A program made the translations under genes and the position numbers. The notes beneath the pieces are model-generated. The model was given only the letters and a program-made list of their open reading frames with translations, was not told the DNA's origin and ran no database searches. Positions 26,376 through 37,893 of a DNA stretch of 64,000 nt are shown here, piece by piece; within the stretch, counting starts at the first letter, position 1, and each line of letters begins with the position of its first letter. Source of the DNA: Pseudomonadota bacterium (GTDB lineage Bacteria > Pseudomonadota > Gammaproteobacteria > Burkholderiales > Ferrovaceae); assembly GCA_021805725.1 (NCBI GenBank), contig JAJZEH010000110.1:172012-236011 (forward strand). Direction: 5' to 3'.

Positions 26376-27085
26376 CGGCGTTGCTGCAGGTCCAGGGGCT
26401 CGGTGTGCATTATGGCGGCATCGAGGCGGTGGCGAATCTTGACCTTGAAGTACGGCAGGGCGAGCGGGTGACGCTCATTGGCGCCAACGGTGCGGGAAAG
26501 AGCAGCACGCTCAAGGCGCTTGCCGGACTGGTGGCGCTTAGCGCCGGTTCAGTTCGATATGATGGCACCGATATGGCCGCGTTGCCCGCCTGGCAGCGGG
26601 TGGGGCGGGGCTTGTGCCTGGTGCCTGAAGGACGCGGCGTGTTCAGCCGCCTGACCATCGAGGAAAACCTCTTGATGGGCGCCTACCACCGTGGCAGGGT
26701 GCCGCAACTTTCGCGGGAGCTCGATCGCGTCTACGGGCTGTTGACGCGCTTGCACGAGCGTCGCCACCAAGCTGCGGGCACGCTTTCCGGGGGCGAGCAG
26801 CAGATGCTGGCGATCGGGCGGGCGCTGATGGCCAAGCCGCGCCTGTTGATGCTGGATGAACCCAGCATGGGGCTGGCCCCCTTGATGGTGGAAAAGGTTT
26901 TTGAGGTGATCCGCAACATTGCGGCAGAGGGCGTGACGCTGTTGCTGGTGGAGCAAAATGCCCGCCTTGCACTGGAGGTCTGCGACCGCGCTTATGTCAT
27001 GGAGTCGGGGCGCATCGTGCTGACTGACAGTGCGGCCCGGTGCCTCGACAACCCATTGGTGCGGGCGGCGTATCTGGGGGAATAA
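26372..27085 (+). CDS. livF: ABC transporter ATPase LivF
   Basis: A 237-residue ATPase with Walker A GANGAGKSS, LVPEGRGVFSRLTIEENL (typical of LivF), signature LSGGEQQMLAIGRAL and Walker B LLMLDEPSMGLAP. The GTG start overlaps the livG stop. It is the last gene of the operon and faces the binding-protein gene across a long inverted repeat. Confidence 0.92.
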   Translation: MTALLQVQGLGVHYGGIEAVANLDLEVRQGERVTLIGANGAGKSSTLKALAGLVALSAGSVRYDGTDMAALPAWQRVGRGLCLVPEGRGVFSRLTIEENLLMGAYHRGRVPQLSRELDRVYGLLTRLHERRHQAAGTLSGGEQQMLAIGRALMAKPRLLMLDEPSMGLAPLMVEKVFEVIRNIAAEGVTLLLVEQNARLALEVCDRAYVMESGRIVLTDSAARCLDNPLVRAAYLGE

Positions 27086-27098
27086 GGGGGCGGGAAAA

Positions 27099-27183
27099 GG
27101 AAAAAAGGGGACAGAAAAAAGGGGACAGACCTCATTTTCATCGAAAATGAGGTCTGTCCCCTTTTTTCTGTCCCCTTTTTTCC
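27099..27183. repeat. GGGGACAGACC inverted repeat, probable two-way terminator
   Basis: Perfect 41-base arms around a three-base centre (ATC). The core GGGGACAG occurs twice per arm, with A6/T6 runs between. It lies between convergent livF and the binding-protein gene. The stem followed by T-runs on either strand would end transcription both ways. Confidence 0.9.
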
Positions 27184-27187
27184 TTCG

Positions 27188-28333
27188 TTACAGCGGCGTC
27201 TTGATGCCCTTCTTCCACTGATACAGCGTGACTTCGCCGCCCTTGAGGTCGCCGTTGGCATCAAACTGGATGTTGGCGGTGACGCCAGGGTAATTGAGGC
27301 TGCCCATCGCAGTCAGGTATTTGGCGGGATCCGCCGAGTTGGCGGCCTTCATGGCGGCGATCAGCACGCCCACGGCATCGTAGCTGTAAGGCGCATAGTC
27401 CTGGATTTCGCCATACTGGGCATTGAAACGCGTTTTGAAATCAGCGCCCTTGGGCATTTTTTCCAGGGGAACGCCCGGCAGGCTGCAGTACACCCCTTCC
27501 GCGGCATCACCTGCCAGTTGGGCAAACTCGTGTGAGCAGCCGCCATCGCCGGTAAGAAAGGCCGAAGTGATCTTGAGGGTTTTGATCTGTTTGGCCATGG
27601 GGCCGCTCTGGGCATCCATCCCGCCATAAAAGATCAGGTCGGGCGAACGGGATTTGATGCGGGTGAGAATGGACGAAAAATCCGTGCTGTGGTCGTCGGT
27701 ATGCTCGCGAGCCACCACTTTGCCACCGGCTGCGATGACGGATTTTTCAAACTCGTCGGCAAGGCCCTGGCCGTAGGCTGTGGCATCGTCGATGACAGCC
27801 ACGGTTTTGGCCTTGAGTGTTCCCGTGACGAATTGTCCCAGCACGCGGCCCTGCTGCTCGTCATTGGCCATGACGCGGAATGCCGTCTTGAAGCCCTGAT
27901 GCGTGTACTTGGGATTGGTAGCCGAAGGGGAAACCTGAACGATGCCGGCGTCGAAATAGACTTTCGACGCGGGAATGGTGGTGCCTGAATTGAGGTGCCC
28001 CACCACACCATTGACTTTGGCGTCTGCCAGCTTTTGGGCAACGATGGTCCCGGTTTTCGGGTCCGCCGCATCGTCTTCACCCACCAGTTCAAAGTGGGCT
28101 TTCTTTCCGCCGATGACGATGTTCTGCGCATTGGCGTCTGCAATGGCGAGGCGCGCGCCGTTCTCGTTGTCGTGGCCCAGATGGGATTGGGGTCCGGTGA
28201 GCGGGGCAACCGATCCGATCCGGACGGTCAGGACGTCGCTACTGGAGGCAGGAGACGGCGCCTTGCCGCATCCTGCCAGAACCAGCGCTACCGCCAGCAG
28301 TGGGGCATGCGCCCCGTTCAGAGCAAGGCGCAT
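27188..28333 (-). CDS. Branched-chain amino-acid-type ABC substrate-binding lipoprotein
   Basis: A 381-residue type I periplasmic binding protein of the LivJ/LivK family with a lipoprotein signal (LVLAGCGK near residue 20). Motifs are APLTGPQSHLGHDNENGARLAI and the hinge VIDDATAYGQGLADEF. It probably feeds LivHMGF, although it is on the opposite strand. LivJ proteins in Gram-negatives are mostly soluble; the lipid anchor is less usual. The end lies only five bases from the repeat. Confidence 0.9.
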   Translation of the reverse strand: MRLALNGAHAPLLAVALVLAGCGKAPSPASSSDVLTVRIGSVAPLTGPQSHLGHDNENGARLAIADANAQNIVIGGKKAHFELVGEDDAADPKTGTIVAQKLADAKVNGVVGHLNSGTTIPASKVYFDAGIVQVSPSATNPKYTHQGFKTAFRVMANDEQQGRVLGQFVTGTLKAKTVAVIDDATAYGQGLADEFEKSVIAAGGKVVAREHTDDHSTDFSSILTRIKSRSPDLIFYGGMDAQSGPMAKQIKTLKITSAFLTGDGGCSHEFAQLAGDAAEGVYCSLPGVPLEKMPKGADFKTRFNAQYGEIQDYAPYSYDAVGVLIAAMKAANSADPAKYLTAMGSLNYPGVTANIQFDANGDLKGGEVTLYQWKKGIKTPL

Positions 28334-28339
28334 GGCAGC

Positions 28340-28654
28340 TTAGTGGGACAGAACCCACTTCACCAGGCTGTGCAGATCTGCATCGGAAACCTTTGCATTG
28401 GCAGGCATGGGCATGGGGCCCCAGACGCCGCCGCCGCCATTTTTGACCTTGGCCACGAGCTTGGCTTCGGCATCTGGCTGGCCTTTGTATTTGGCCGCAA
28501 CATCCTTGTAGGAGGGGCCAAGCACTTTTTTGTCTTCGGCGTGGCAGGCAAGACAACCGTTTTTCTTGGCCAGCGCCAGGCCATCTTCAGCCATGACGGT
28601 GGTACCCACGGTCAGCAAGCCGGCTGCGATCAAAGCAATTTTCAGGGATTTCAT
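28340..28654 (-). CDS. Small soluble cytochrome c (class I, c551/c552 type)
   Basis: A 104-residue protein with a signal peptide (cleavage near VMA-ED) and an 83-residue mature domain. It has CLACH near the N-terminus and an axial methionine in GPMPMPAN near residue 80. It is a periplasmic electron carrier, possibly a donor to the cbb3-like oxidase. The start MKSLK follows a GGAG site; a start five codons earlier is less likely. It is six bases upstream of the binding-protein gene and may share its transcript. Confidence 0.92.
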   Translation of the reverse strand: MKSLKIALIAAGLLTVGTTVMAEDGLALAKKNGCLACHAEDKKVLGPSYKDVAAKYKGQPDAEAKLVAKVKNGGGGVWGPMPMPANAKVSDADLHSLVKWVLSH

Positions 28655-28690
28655 GTGCAATTTCTCCAAATGTAGGGAATGACAAGCTGC

Positions 28691-28763
28691 GGGGGACAGA
28701 CCCCCATCGTTTCTTTACACCTGTTGTCGCTGTCTCCTGAATCCGAAGATGAGGTCTGTCCCC
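28691..28763. repeat. GGGGACAGACC imperfect inverted pair
   Basis: GGGGGACAGACCCCC at the left and GAGGTCTGTCCCC at the right are separated by about 45 unrelated bases. This is a looser copy of the repeat family, upstream of the cytochrome c gene and downstream of lgt (both on the minus strand), so it could affect the cytochrome promoter. Confidence 0.75.
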
Positions 28764-28787
28764 TATCTTCGCTTTGGGGCTATGCCC

Positions 28788-29588
28788 TCATGTTTTCTCA
28801 CTGGGCATGATAGCCGATTTTTTAGACCATCTCCACAAGTACAGCCCGAGCAGGATCATGGGCAGGCTGAGCCACTGTCCCATGCTCATGCCAAAGGTGA
28901 GCAGGCCGAGAAAGTCATCGGGTTCGCGGGTAAATTCCACCAGAAAGCGGAAGGTGCCGTAGCCCATCAGGAAGAGGGCGGAAATCTGCCCGGTGGGGCG
29001 TTGCCGGCGACTGAAGCCGAGCAGCAATGCCCCCAGAACGAGCCCTTCCAGCACGGCTTCGTACAATTGTGAGGGATGGCGCGGAAAGGCGTCCACATGG
29101 GGGAAGACCATGCCCCAGGAGACGCTGGTGACGCGGCCTGGGAGTTCGCCGTTGATGAAGTTGCCAATGCGCCCAAAGCCCAGGCCAAAGGTGACGAGGG
29201 GGGCCACGAAATCGGTGACGTCCAGCCAGCGGCGGCCGTGGCGTCGGGCAAACAGCCAGCCCCCCAGGATCACGCCCAGAAAGCCGCCATGAAAGGACAT
29301 GCCCCCCTGCCATACGGCAACGATGTCGAAGGGGTGGGCCAGATAATAGTCCGGCTTGTAGAACAGGACATACCCCAGGCGCCCACCCAGAATCACGCCC
29401 AGCACCACGTAGGTGAGGAAGTTGTCCGCCTCTTCCACAGTCCACTTCAGCCAGGGCTGCGTGCGGATGCGCCAGCGCGCCGCCCAGGCTCCGGCGAGAA
29501 ACCCGACGAGATACATGAGGCCATACCAGCGCACGGCAAGCGGGCCCAGATGCAGGGCCACAGGATCAAAATCGGGATGAATCAGCAT
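28788..29588 (-). CDS. lgt: Prolipoprotein diacylglyceryl transferase
   Basis: A 266-residue membrane protein with about seven helices. Lgt signatures are [30 protein letters not shown] and [16 protein letters not shown]. It transfers diacylglycerol to the lipobox cysteine of lipoproteins such as the FixH-like and binding proteins here. It is divergent from ilvD. Confidence 0.95.
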   Translation of the reverse strand: MLIHPDFDPVALHLGPLAVRWYGLMYLVGFLAGAWAARWRIRTQPWLKWTVEEADNFLTYVVLGVILGGRLGYVLFYKPDYYLAHPFDIVAVWQGGMSFHGGFLGVILGGWLFARRHGRRWLDVTDFVAPLVTFGLGFGRIGNFINGELPGRVTSVSWGMVFPHVDAFPRHPSQLYEAVLEGLVLGALLLGFSRRQRPTGQISALFLMGYGTFRFLVEFTREPDDFLGLLTFGMSMGQWLSLPMILLGLYLWRWSKKSAIMPSEKT

Positions 29589-29650
29589 GGGTGCATTGCC
29601 TTAGGATAAAATGGACGATTATACCGACCCAATGTTGCAGGAGATTTCCC

Positions 29651-31327
<1,677 letters not shown>

Positions 31328-31337
31328 TCGCAAAAAG

Positions 31338-31408
31338 GGGGACAGACCTCAAAAGAAAGGGACAGACCCCAATTTGGGGTCTGTCCCTTTCTTTTGAGGT
31401 CTGTCCCC
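31338..31408. repeat. GGGGACAGACC inverted repeat after ilvD
   Basis: Nearly perfect arms of 34 or more bases around AATT, each with GGGGACAGACC and GGGACAGACC separated by TCAAAAGAAA. It starts 11 bases after the ilvD stop and would act as its terminator. It lies at the left border of the nitrogen island. Confidence 0.92.
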
Positions 31409-31488
31409 TCCAGGCGGTAACTGACATCCGGCAGATGGCCGTGAGGGAGAGTCATGGACCACCCACCGGATAACAGCGTCAGTTAAGG

Positions 31489-32673
31489 CTAGAACTGCAA
31501 CTGCGCACCCAGGATGAGGCTGTTGGCCGAAGGCGCATTCACGATGCTGGTGCGTTCGTAGGCGGCGGTGAATTTGGCGTCGTAACCCTTGACGATGTAG
31601 TTCAGGCCAAAATCATCCTTCTTGGTTTGCACGGTCTGACCCGCCAGGATTCCGGTGTCTACGCTGTCCGGACTGAAGTTCTGGTGCTGGTAGTAGGGCT
31701 GGAATTTGCCGTAGCCCAGCTTCTGGGGAAACAGAAAGGCCACCGTGCCCAGATACGCTGTGCCCTGATAGGCGGGCCCGCCCCAGCAGCCGGGCGATCC
31801 TGCCTGGCAGTAACTGTCCAGAACGCCCTGGGTGTCCACCTTGTAATACGCACCACTGAGCGTGAAGGCTCCACCTTCCATGACCTTCTTTTCCATCAGG
31901 AAGTCGATGTTCCACGCCTTGTAGTCGGCTGTGACGCCGCTTGCCGAAGTCACGCCGTTCTTCTGCGTCATTCCGGCCAGGCCCAGCGCCAGCACGTCCT
32001 TGGTCCCGTAGTAGCTGCTGCTTGCAAAGTAGGCGGGATCCACCTTGGTGTCCCAGAAGTTGTAGTTGAGGCGACCGGTGTACATGAGGTCTGAACTGCC
32101 TCCCCCGCCCTGGTACTGGTTGCTGATTCCCGAATTGTGGCCCCGACCCTGATAGGCACCCACGGCATAAGTCAGGCGGTCGTCGGCCACCACGCCCCAC
32201 ACGGTGGCACCCTGGTCGCGACCGTCAAGATACTGTTCCTTGTACACGGAAGCCACGCCGGGATAACTCCATGAAGTGATATAGAACGGACCTTCCATAT
32301 CGGCACGATCCGCACCGGGCAGCAGGCGGCCCAGCCAGACATTGAAGCTCTGGGAGGGTTCGAACTGGGCATAGGCATCCAGCAGGCTGACGGAATTCAG
32401 GCTGCTGTTGTATTCCGTGTTGAATGTGGCCTTGAGCTCCTTCGAAAAACTGAAGTTGGTGTAGAGGCGCAGATTATCCACGTTGAATGACTGGCCGCTG
32501 GGCTGGTCATTGCCGCCGTTGCTGTCGTAAGAGGTTCTCAACCCCAGACCGATGGATGCGGACTGATCATCGCCAAAATTGATGGTCGCTCCTGCATGGG
32601 CGGTGATCGCGCTCATGCACGCCATGACAAGTCCGCTGCCAGTTAAAAGACGAGAATTCCGTTTCTGTTTCAT
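31489..32673 (-). CDS. Outer-membrane porin, FmdC-like
   Basis: A 394-residue protein with a signal peptide (cleavage near AHA-GAT) and alternating beta strands, ending in an aromatic residue (LGAQLQF) as porins do. It has no known catalytic motif. It is divergent from urtA next to formamidase and urease genes. In Methylophilus the amide operon includes the porin FmdC, so uptake of urea and short amides through the outer membrane is likely. AAGGAG precedes the chosen ATG. The amide specificity is inference. Confidence 0.75.
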   Translation of the reverse strand: MKQKRNSRLLTGSGLVMACMSAITAHAGATINFGDDQSASIGLGLRTSYDSNGGNDQPSGQSFNVDNLRLYTNFSFSKELKATFNTEYNSSLNSVSLLDAYAQFEPSQSFNVWLGRLLPGADRADMEGPFYITSWSYPGVASVYKEQYLDGRDQGATVWGVVADDRLTYAVGAYQGRGHNSGISNQYQGGGGSSDLMYTGRLNYNFWDTKVDPAYFASSSYYGTKDVLALGLAGMTQKNGVTSASGVTADYKAWNIDFLMEKKVMEGGAFTLSGAYYKVDTQGVLDSYCQAGSPGCWGGPAYQGTAYLGTVAFLFPQKLGYGKFQPYYQHQNFSPDSVDTGILAGQTVQTKKDDFGLNYIVKGYDAKFTAAYERTSIVNAPSANSLILGAQLQF

Positions 32674-32999
32674 GCCAGGCTCCTTATTAAAAAATTGATG
32701 ACCACTCAAATCCTGTCCAGCGCTTGATGTTGAGATGAGGTTATGTGCAACGCAGGTGGCGTTGAAATACGCACAATTACGAATTCATGTCGTTCCTCGA
32801 AAAATCGCATACGCAAAATTGCTTACGCCCACATCAATGCGACAGCACCACGCCGTGCTCTGTCATGCCCATGCGTATGCATAAGTAAGAAAGCGTATTC
32901 ATGGCTTCGGTTGAAACTCATATCGTGGAATCGTGATTGGGAATTCTGAAAACCCGGCGCTGTTTACGATCGATACACATCAACCAAGGAGTCATACTC
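32674..32999. promoter_or_regulatory. Divergent control region between porin and urtA
   Basis: About 325 bases without a convincing gene. It holds AGCAC-N6-GTGCT at 32844-32859, close to but one base shorter than the NtrC site spacing. It also has a GCATACGC (32807) and its inverse GCGTATGC (32873), plus further TACGC copies near 32768 and 32824. The region is A+T-richer than its flanks. These are candidate operators for nitrogen or substrate control; no sigma-54 promoter with correct spacing was found. Confidence 0.4.
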
Positions 33000-34253
33000 A
33001 TGTCACGTAAAACGCATCAACCTTCTGCAAACCATCGAGCCAACCAGGAGGTTCCGCTGCACCCGCGCAAAGGCCTCGTGGTCGCACTGGCAGGTGCCCT
33101 GATTCTGGGGGTTGCGGGCACGGCATTCGGTGCTTCAGCCCTTGCAGTCACCGACAAGGAAGTCACCGTCGGACAGCTGCATTCCTCCACGGGCACCATG
33201 GCGATTTCGGAAACTGGCGCCATCGAGGCGGAACAGCTGGCCATCAGTCAGATCAACGCCATGGGCGGTGTGCTGGGGCACAAGATCAAGGTGATTCAGG
33301 AAGATGGCGCATCCGACTGGCCGACCTTTGCCGAGAAGGCCAAGAAGCTTCTGGAATCGGATCATGTGGCGGCAATTTTTGGCTGCTGGACCTCGGCTTC
33401 TCGCAAGGCCGTGCTGCCCGTTCTGGAGCGCGACAATGGCCTGCTCTACTACCCCACGTTCTATGAAGGTCTGGAACAATCCAAGAACGTGGTCTATACC
33501 GGCCAGGAGGCCACGCAGCAGGTGTTTGCAGGCCTCGATTGGGTGGCCAAGACCAAGCACGCCAAAACCTTCTACCTGATCGGCTCGGATTACATCTGGC
33601 CGCGGACCACCATGAAACTTGCACGCAAGTACATCGAGACTGTGCTTCATGGCACCGTGGTGGGTGAAGAATATGCGGCCCTGGGCAGCACGGAATTTGG
33701 CTCCACCATCAACAAGATCCGCCTGAAAAAACCGGACGTCATCTACGCCGCGGTGGTGGGCGGTTCGAACGTCTCCTGGTTCAAGCAGTTGAAAGCTGCG
33801 GGGATTACCGGCAAGAGCCAGACCCTGTTGACCCTGTCCGTGACCGAAGACGAAGCCAAGGGCATTGGCGGCGAGAACCTGCTGGGTTTCTACTCGGCGA
33901 TGAAATATTTCCAGTCCCTCAACACTCCCAAAAACAAGGAATTCGTGAGCCAGTTCAAGGCCAAGTGGGGTCCCACAGCGCCCATCGGCGATGTGACCCA
34001 GGCCGCCTACGAAGGACCCTGGCTGTGGAAGGCCGCCGTGGAAAAAGCCGGCAGCTTTGAAACGGACAAGGTGGTGAAGGCCGAAGAAAGCGGCACCATC
34101 ACCTTCGATGCACCTGAAGGCATGGTGTATCTCGAGCCCAATCATCACCTGAAGACCCGTCTGCGCATTGGCGAATGGCGTGCCGATGGACAGGCCGACA
34201 TTGTTTTCACCTCGGACTACATCGATCCAAACCCCTTCCCCAAGGGCTATTGA
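33000..34253 (+). CDS. urtA: Urea/short-chain amide ABC transporter binding protein
   Basis: A 417-residue type I periplasmic binding protein with a long N-terminus and signal helix (cleavage near AFG-AS). UrtA/FmdD features are FGCWTSASRKAVLPV, LYYPTFYEGLEQS and VYTGQEATQQ. It captures urea (or formamide/acetamide) in the periplasm. The ATG follows AAGGAG. It opens the nitrogen operon. The UrtA/FmdD families overlap in sequence, so the ligand needs testing. Confidence 0.92.
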   Translation: MSRKTHQPSANHRANQEVPLHPRKGLVVALAGALILGVAGTAFGASALAVTDKEVTVGQLHSSTGTMAISETGAIEAEQLAISQINAMGGVLGHKIKVIQEDGASDWPTFAEKAKKLLESDHVAAIFGCWTSASRKAVLPVLERDNGLLYYPTFYEGLEQSKNVVYTGQEATQQVFAGLDWVAKTKHAKTFYLIGSDYIWPRTTMKLARKYIETVLHGTVVGEEYAALGSTEFGSTINKIRLKKPDVIYAAVVGGSNVSWFKQLKAAGITGKSQTLLTLSVTEDEAKGIGGENLLGFYSAMKYFQSLNTPKNKEFVSQFKAKWGPTAPIGDVTQAAYEGPWLWKAAVEKAGSFETDKVVKAEESGTITFDAPEGMVYLEPNHHLKTRLRIGEWRADGQADIVFTSDYIDPNPFPKGY

Positions 34254-34260
34254 TCGTGCT

Positions 34261-34294
34261 CCGGACGCCTGCCCTCGTGGGGCGGGCGTTCCGG
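34261..34294 (+). other. Intergenic stem-loop between urtA and urtB
   Basis: Thirteen to fourteen base pairs, mostly G-C, with one bulge and a TCGTG loop. It begins seven bases after the urtA stop and is not followed at once by a T-run. Such hairpins often protect the binding-protein mRNA and lower downstream expression, which would give excess UrtA over UrtBCDE. Confidence 0.65.
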
Positions 34295-34334
34295 GAAGTC
34301 CGTGCCTCAGAAATGTTTTTGGAGTGCTAGCGCA

Positions 34335-35258
34335 ATGGATGCTTACTCACTATCAGATTTATGGTCGATTCTGGTCATGCAGGGGTTTTCCGGCTTGAGC
34401 CTGTTCAGCGTATTGCTGCTGATGGCCCTGGGACTTGCCATTATTTTTGGACAGATGGGCGTCATCAACATGGCCCATGGAGAGTTCATGACCATTGGCG
34501 CCTACACCATCTATTCGTTTTCGAAATTGACGGAAACCTACTTCCCGACCCTCATGCCCTACTACTTCATCGTGGCCATCCTGGGGGCATTCCTGATTGC
34601 CTTTCTGGTGGGCTATCTGGTGGAGTTCACGCTGATCCGTCACCTCTATAAGCGCCCCCTCGATACCCTGCTGGCCACCTGGGGACTCAGCCTCATCATG
34701 CAGCAGTTGTTTCGTTCGGCCTTTGGTGCGCGCGAGGTGAGCGCGACCCTGCCTGACTGGCTGATGGGTTCATGGAAGCCCACGCCGGACATTGACATTC
34801 CCCTCAACGGCATCTTCGTGATGGTCATGTCGATTCTCGTGACGGGTGCGGTCGTGCTCTTCCTGTTCCGCTCCAACTGGGGCCTCAAGGTGCGTGCCAC
34901 CACGCAGAACAGGGTCATGGCGGGAGCGGTGGGGATCAATACGCGAAAGATCGATCGCGTGACCTTCGCCATCGGGTGTGGCATTGCAGGCGTGGCCGGG
35001 GCTTGTTTCACCACCATCGCTTCCACGGGGCCCACCAGCGGTTCGCTGTATATCGTGGATACCTTCCTGGTGGTGGTGTTTGGCGGTTCGGCAAGCCTTT
35101 TCGGCACGGTGGCATCTGCCTTCTCCATTGCCCAGGCCCAGTCGATCCTGACCTTCTTCCTCACCAATGCCATGGGCAAGGTGGTCACCCTGATGACCAT
35201 CATCACCATCCTGATGATGCGGCCCGAAGGATTGTTCCGCAGCAAAGTGAGAAGGTAA
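34335..35258 (+). CDS. urtB: Urea ABC transporter permease UrtB
   Basis: A 307-residue LivH-type permease with about eight helices and UrtB features (LAIIFGQMGVINMAHGEFMTIGAY, LLATWGLSLIMQQ, TTQNRVMAGAVGINT). Start ATG 34335 follows TTTTTGGAGTGC; a longer frame upstream has no ribosome site. It forms the channel with UrtC. Confidence 0.93.
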   Translation: MDAYSLSDLWSILVMQGFSGLSLFSVLLLMALGLAIIFGQMGVINMAHGEFMTIGAYTIYSFSKLTETYFPTLMPYYFIVAILGAFLIAFLVGYLVEFTLIRHLYKRPLDTLLATWGLSLIMQQLFRSAFGAREVSATLPDWLMGSWKPTPDIDIPLNGIFVMVMSILVTGAVVLFLFRSNWGLKVRATTQNRVMAGAVGINTRKIDRVTFAIGCGIAGVAGACFTTIASTGPTSGSLYIVDTFLVVVFGGSASLFGTVASAFSIAQAQSILTFFLTNAMGKVVTLMTIITILMMRPEGLFRSKVRR

Positions 35259-35268
35259 GGGAGACATC

Positions 35269-36411
35269 ATGAACGCATTACTGAACAGAGCATTGGGTGA
35301 AAGAAACGGAGCCATCGGACTGGCTGTGCTGGCGGTGATCATTTTCCTGATCATGCCCCTGGCCCTGGACATCTTCCGCCTGAATCTGGTGGGCAAATAC
35401 ATGACCTACGCCTTCGCGGCCGTGGGCCTGGTGATGGTGTGGGGCTATGGCGGCATCCTGAGCCTGGGGCAGGGGGTGTTCTTCGGCTTCGGCGGATACT
35501 GCATGGCCATGTTCCTCAAGCTCGAGGCTTCGGACCTCACCAGCACGGCCCACCAGACCACCCCCGGGATTCCGGATTTCATGGACTGGAACCAGGTGAC
35601 CCAGTTGCCCCTGTTCTGGCAACCGTTTCACAGCTTTGCCTTCACCGTATTTGCCATCATTGCGGTGCCCCTGCTGATTTCATACGTCATCTCGGCTGCC
35701 ATGTTCAAAAGGCGGGTGGGAGGCGTGTATTTCTCCATCATCACCCAGGCCATCGCAGCCATCCTGACCATCCTGGTGGTGGGGCAACAGGGCATGACCG
35801 GAGGGATCAACGGGATCACCGACCTCAAGACCCTGAACGGCTGGAACATCAACACCGACAGCGCCAAGTACCTTCTGTTCTTCGTCAACGGGGCGCTGCT
35901 CATCGGTGTGATCATGGTGTGCAACCTCGTGCTTTCCTCCAAGCTGGGACGCCTGCTTCTGGCCCTGCGGGACAAGGAGGACAGGGTCCGGTTTTCGGGC
36001 TACGACGTGGCCAACTTCAAGATATTCATCTTCTGTCTGGGCGCCGTCATCTCGGCCATCGGTGGCGCCATGTTTACCCTGCAGGTGGGCTTCATGTCGC
36101 CCTCCATCATCGGCATCGTGCCCTCCATCGAGATGGTGATCTTCGCGGCCATCGGCGGGCGCATGTCCCTGGTGGGCGCAGTCTACGGCACCCTCATCGT
36201 GAATTACGGAAAGACCGCGTTTTCAGAATCCTTTCCCTCCCTGTGGCTGCTGTTCATGGGGGCCATGTTCATCGGGGTGGTCATGGTGTTTCCCAACGGC
36301 ATGGCCGGACTGTATCAAAGCTATCTCAAGGACCGGATCGATCTCTTGCTGAGCCGGGTCAGGAAGGTCAAGCCCTCCGATCAACTGAAGGTCGTCAAGG
36401 CGGAGTCCTGA
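35269..36411 (+). CDS. urtC: Urea ABC transporter permease UrtC
   Basis: A 380-residue LivM-type permease with UrtC features (GGILSLGQGVFFGFGGYCMAMFLKLE and LLLALRDKEDRVRFSGYDVANFK). AAGGGAGA precedes the ATG, ten bases after urtB. It pairs with UrtB in the inner membrane. Confidence 0.94.
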   Translation: MNALLNRALGERNGAIGLAVLAVIIFLIMPLALDIFRLNLVGKYMTYAFAAVGLVMVWGYGGILSLGQGVFFGFGGYCMAMFLKLEASDLTSTAHQTTPGIPDFMDWNQVTQLPLFWQPFHSFAFTVFAIIAVPLLISYVISAAMFKRRVGGVYFSIITQAIAAILTILVVGQQGMTGGINGITDLKTLNGWNINTDSAKYLLFFVNGALLIGVIMVCNLVLSSKLGRLLLALRDKEDRVRFSGYDVANFKIFIFCLGAVISAIGGAMFTLQVGFMSPSIIGIVPSIEMVIFAAIGGRMSLVGAVYGTLIVNYGKTAFSESFPSLWLLFMGAMFIGVVMVFPNGMAGLYQSYLKDRIDLLLSRVRKVKPSDQLKVVKAES

Positions 36412-36413
36412 TC

Positions 36414-37154
<741 letters not shown>

Positions 37155-37162
37155 GAGGACGT

Positions 37163-37864
37163 ATGTCAAACCATCTGTTTAGCGTGTCAGACCTGGATTC
37201 CGGCTACGGCCAGAGCAAGGTGATTCACAAGCTCAACCTGGGCATCCAGAAGAAGGAAATTGTCGCCATCATGGGGCGTAACGGCATGGGCAAAACCACG
37301 CTGTTCAAGACCCTGATGGGCATCATTCCCTCCATGGGAGGCAGGATCGCCGTGGATGGAGCCCAACTGGAGGGCCTGGAACCCTATCAGCGTGTCGAGC
37401 GCGGCCTGGCCTATGTGCCCCAGGGGCGCATGATCTTTTCCAACATGACGGTGCTCGAGAACATCCAGACCGGTCTTCCCGCCAGCGCCCGGGGCATTGT
37501 CCCGGAAGAGCTGTATGCCCTTTTTCCAGTGCTCTTCGACATGCGTGCGCGCAAGGGGGGCAATCTGTCCGGTGGCCAGCAACAGCAACTGGCCATTGCC
37601 CGTGCCCTGGCCACCAACCCCAAGGTGCTGCTGCTGGATGAGCCCACGGAGGGCATCCAGCCCTCCATCATCAAGGACATTGCCAAATCCCTGAAGGAAA
37701 TCCGCAGCCTTCGGGATCTGACCATCGTGGTCTCGGAACAGGTCCTGAGCTTCACCCTGGACATTGCCGACCGGTTTTTTGTCATCGACAAGGGACGCCT
37801 GCTCTACGAGGACGTGCGTGCCAACGTGAATGAAAAAACCATCAACCAGTATCTGTCCATCTAG
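37163..37864 (+). CDS. urtE: Urea ABC transporter ATPase UrtE
   Basis: A 233-residue ATPase with Walker A GRNGMGKTT (methionine instead of alanine, usual in UrtE), YVPQGRMIFSNMTVLENI, signature LSGGQQQQLAIARAL and Walker B LLLDEPTEGIQPSII. GAGAGGA lies before the ATG. It completes the transporter. Confidence 0.94.
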   Translation: MSNHLFSVSDLDSGYGQSKVIHKLNLGIQKKEIVAIMGRNGMGKTTLFKTLMGIIPSMGGRIAVDGAQLEGLEPYQRVERGLAYVPQGRMIFSNMTVLENIQTGLPASARGIVPEELYALFPVLFDMRARKGGNLSGGQQQQLAIARALATNPKVLLLDEPTEGIQPSIIKDIAKSLKEIRSLRDLTIVVSEQVLSFTLDIADRFFVIDKGRLLYEDVRANVNEKTINQYLSI

Positions 37865-37893
37865 TCACAACCCTACATTTCAAGGAGCGCACC

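Noticed and set aside
32743..32949. A 68-codon open frame in the porin-urtA gap
   Set aside because: No ribosome site, unlikely composition and overlap with the regulatory motifs; it looks like chance.
32674..32999. Sigma-54 promoter before urtA
   Set aside because: TGGC followed by TTG occurs near 32900 but with a spacing two bases too short, and no second candidate fits.
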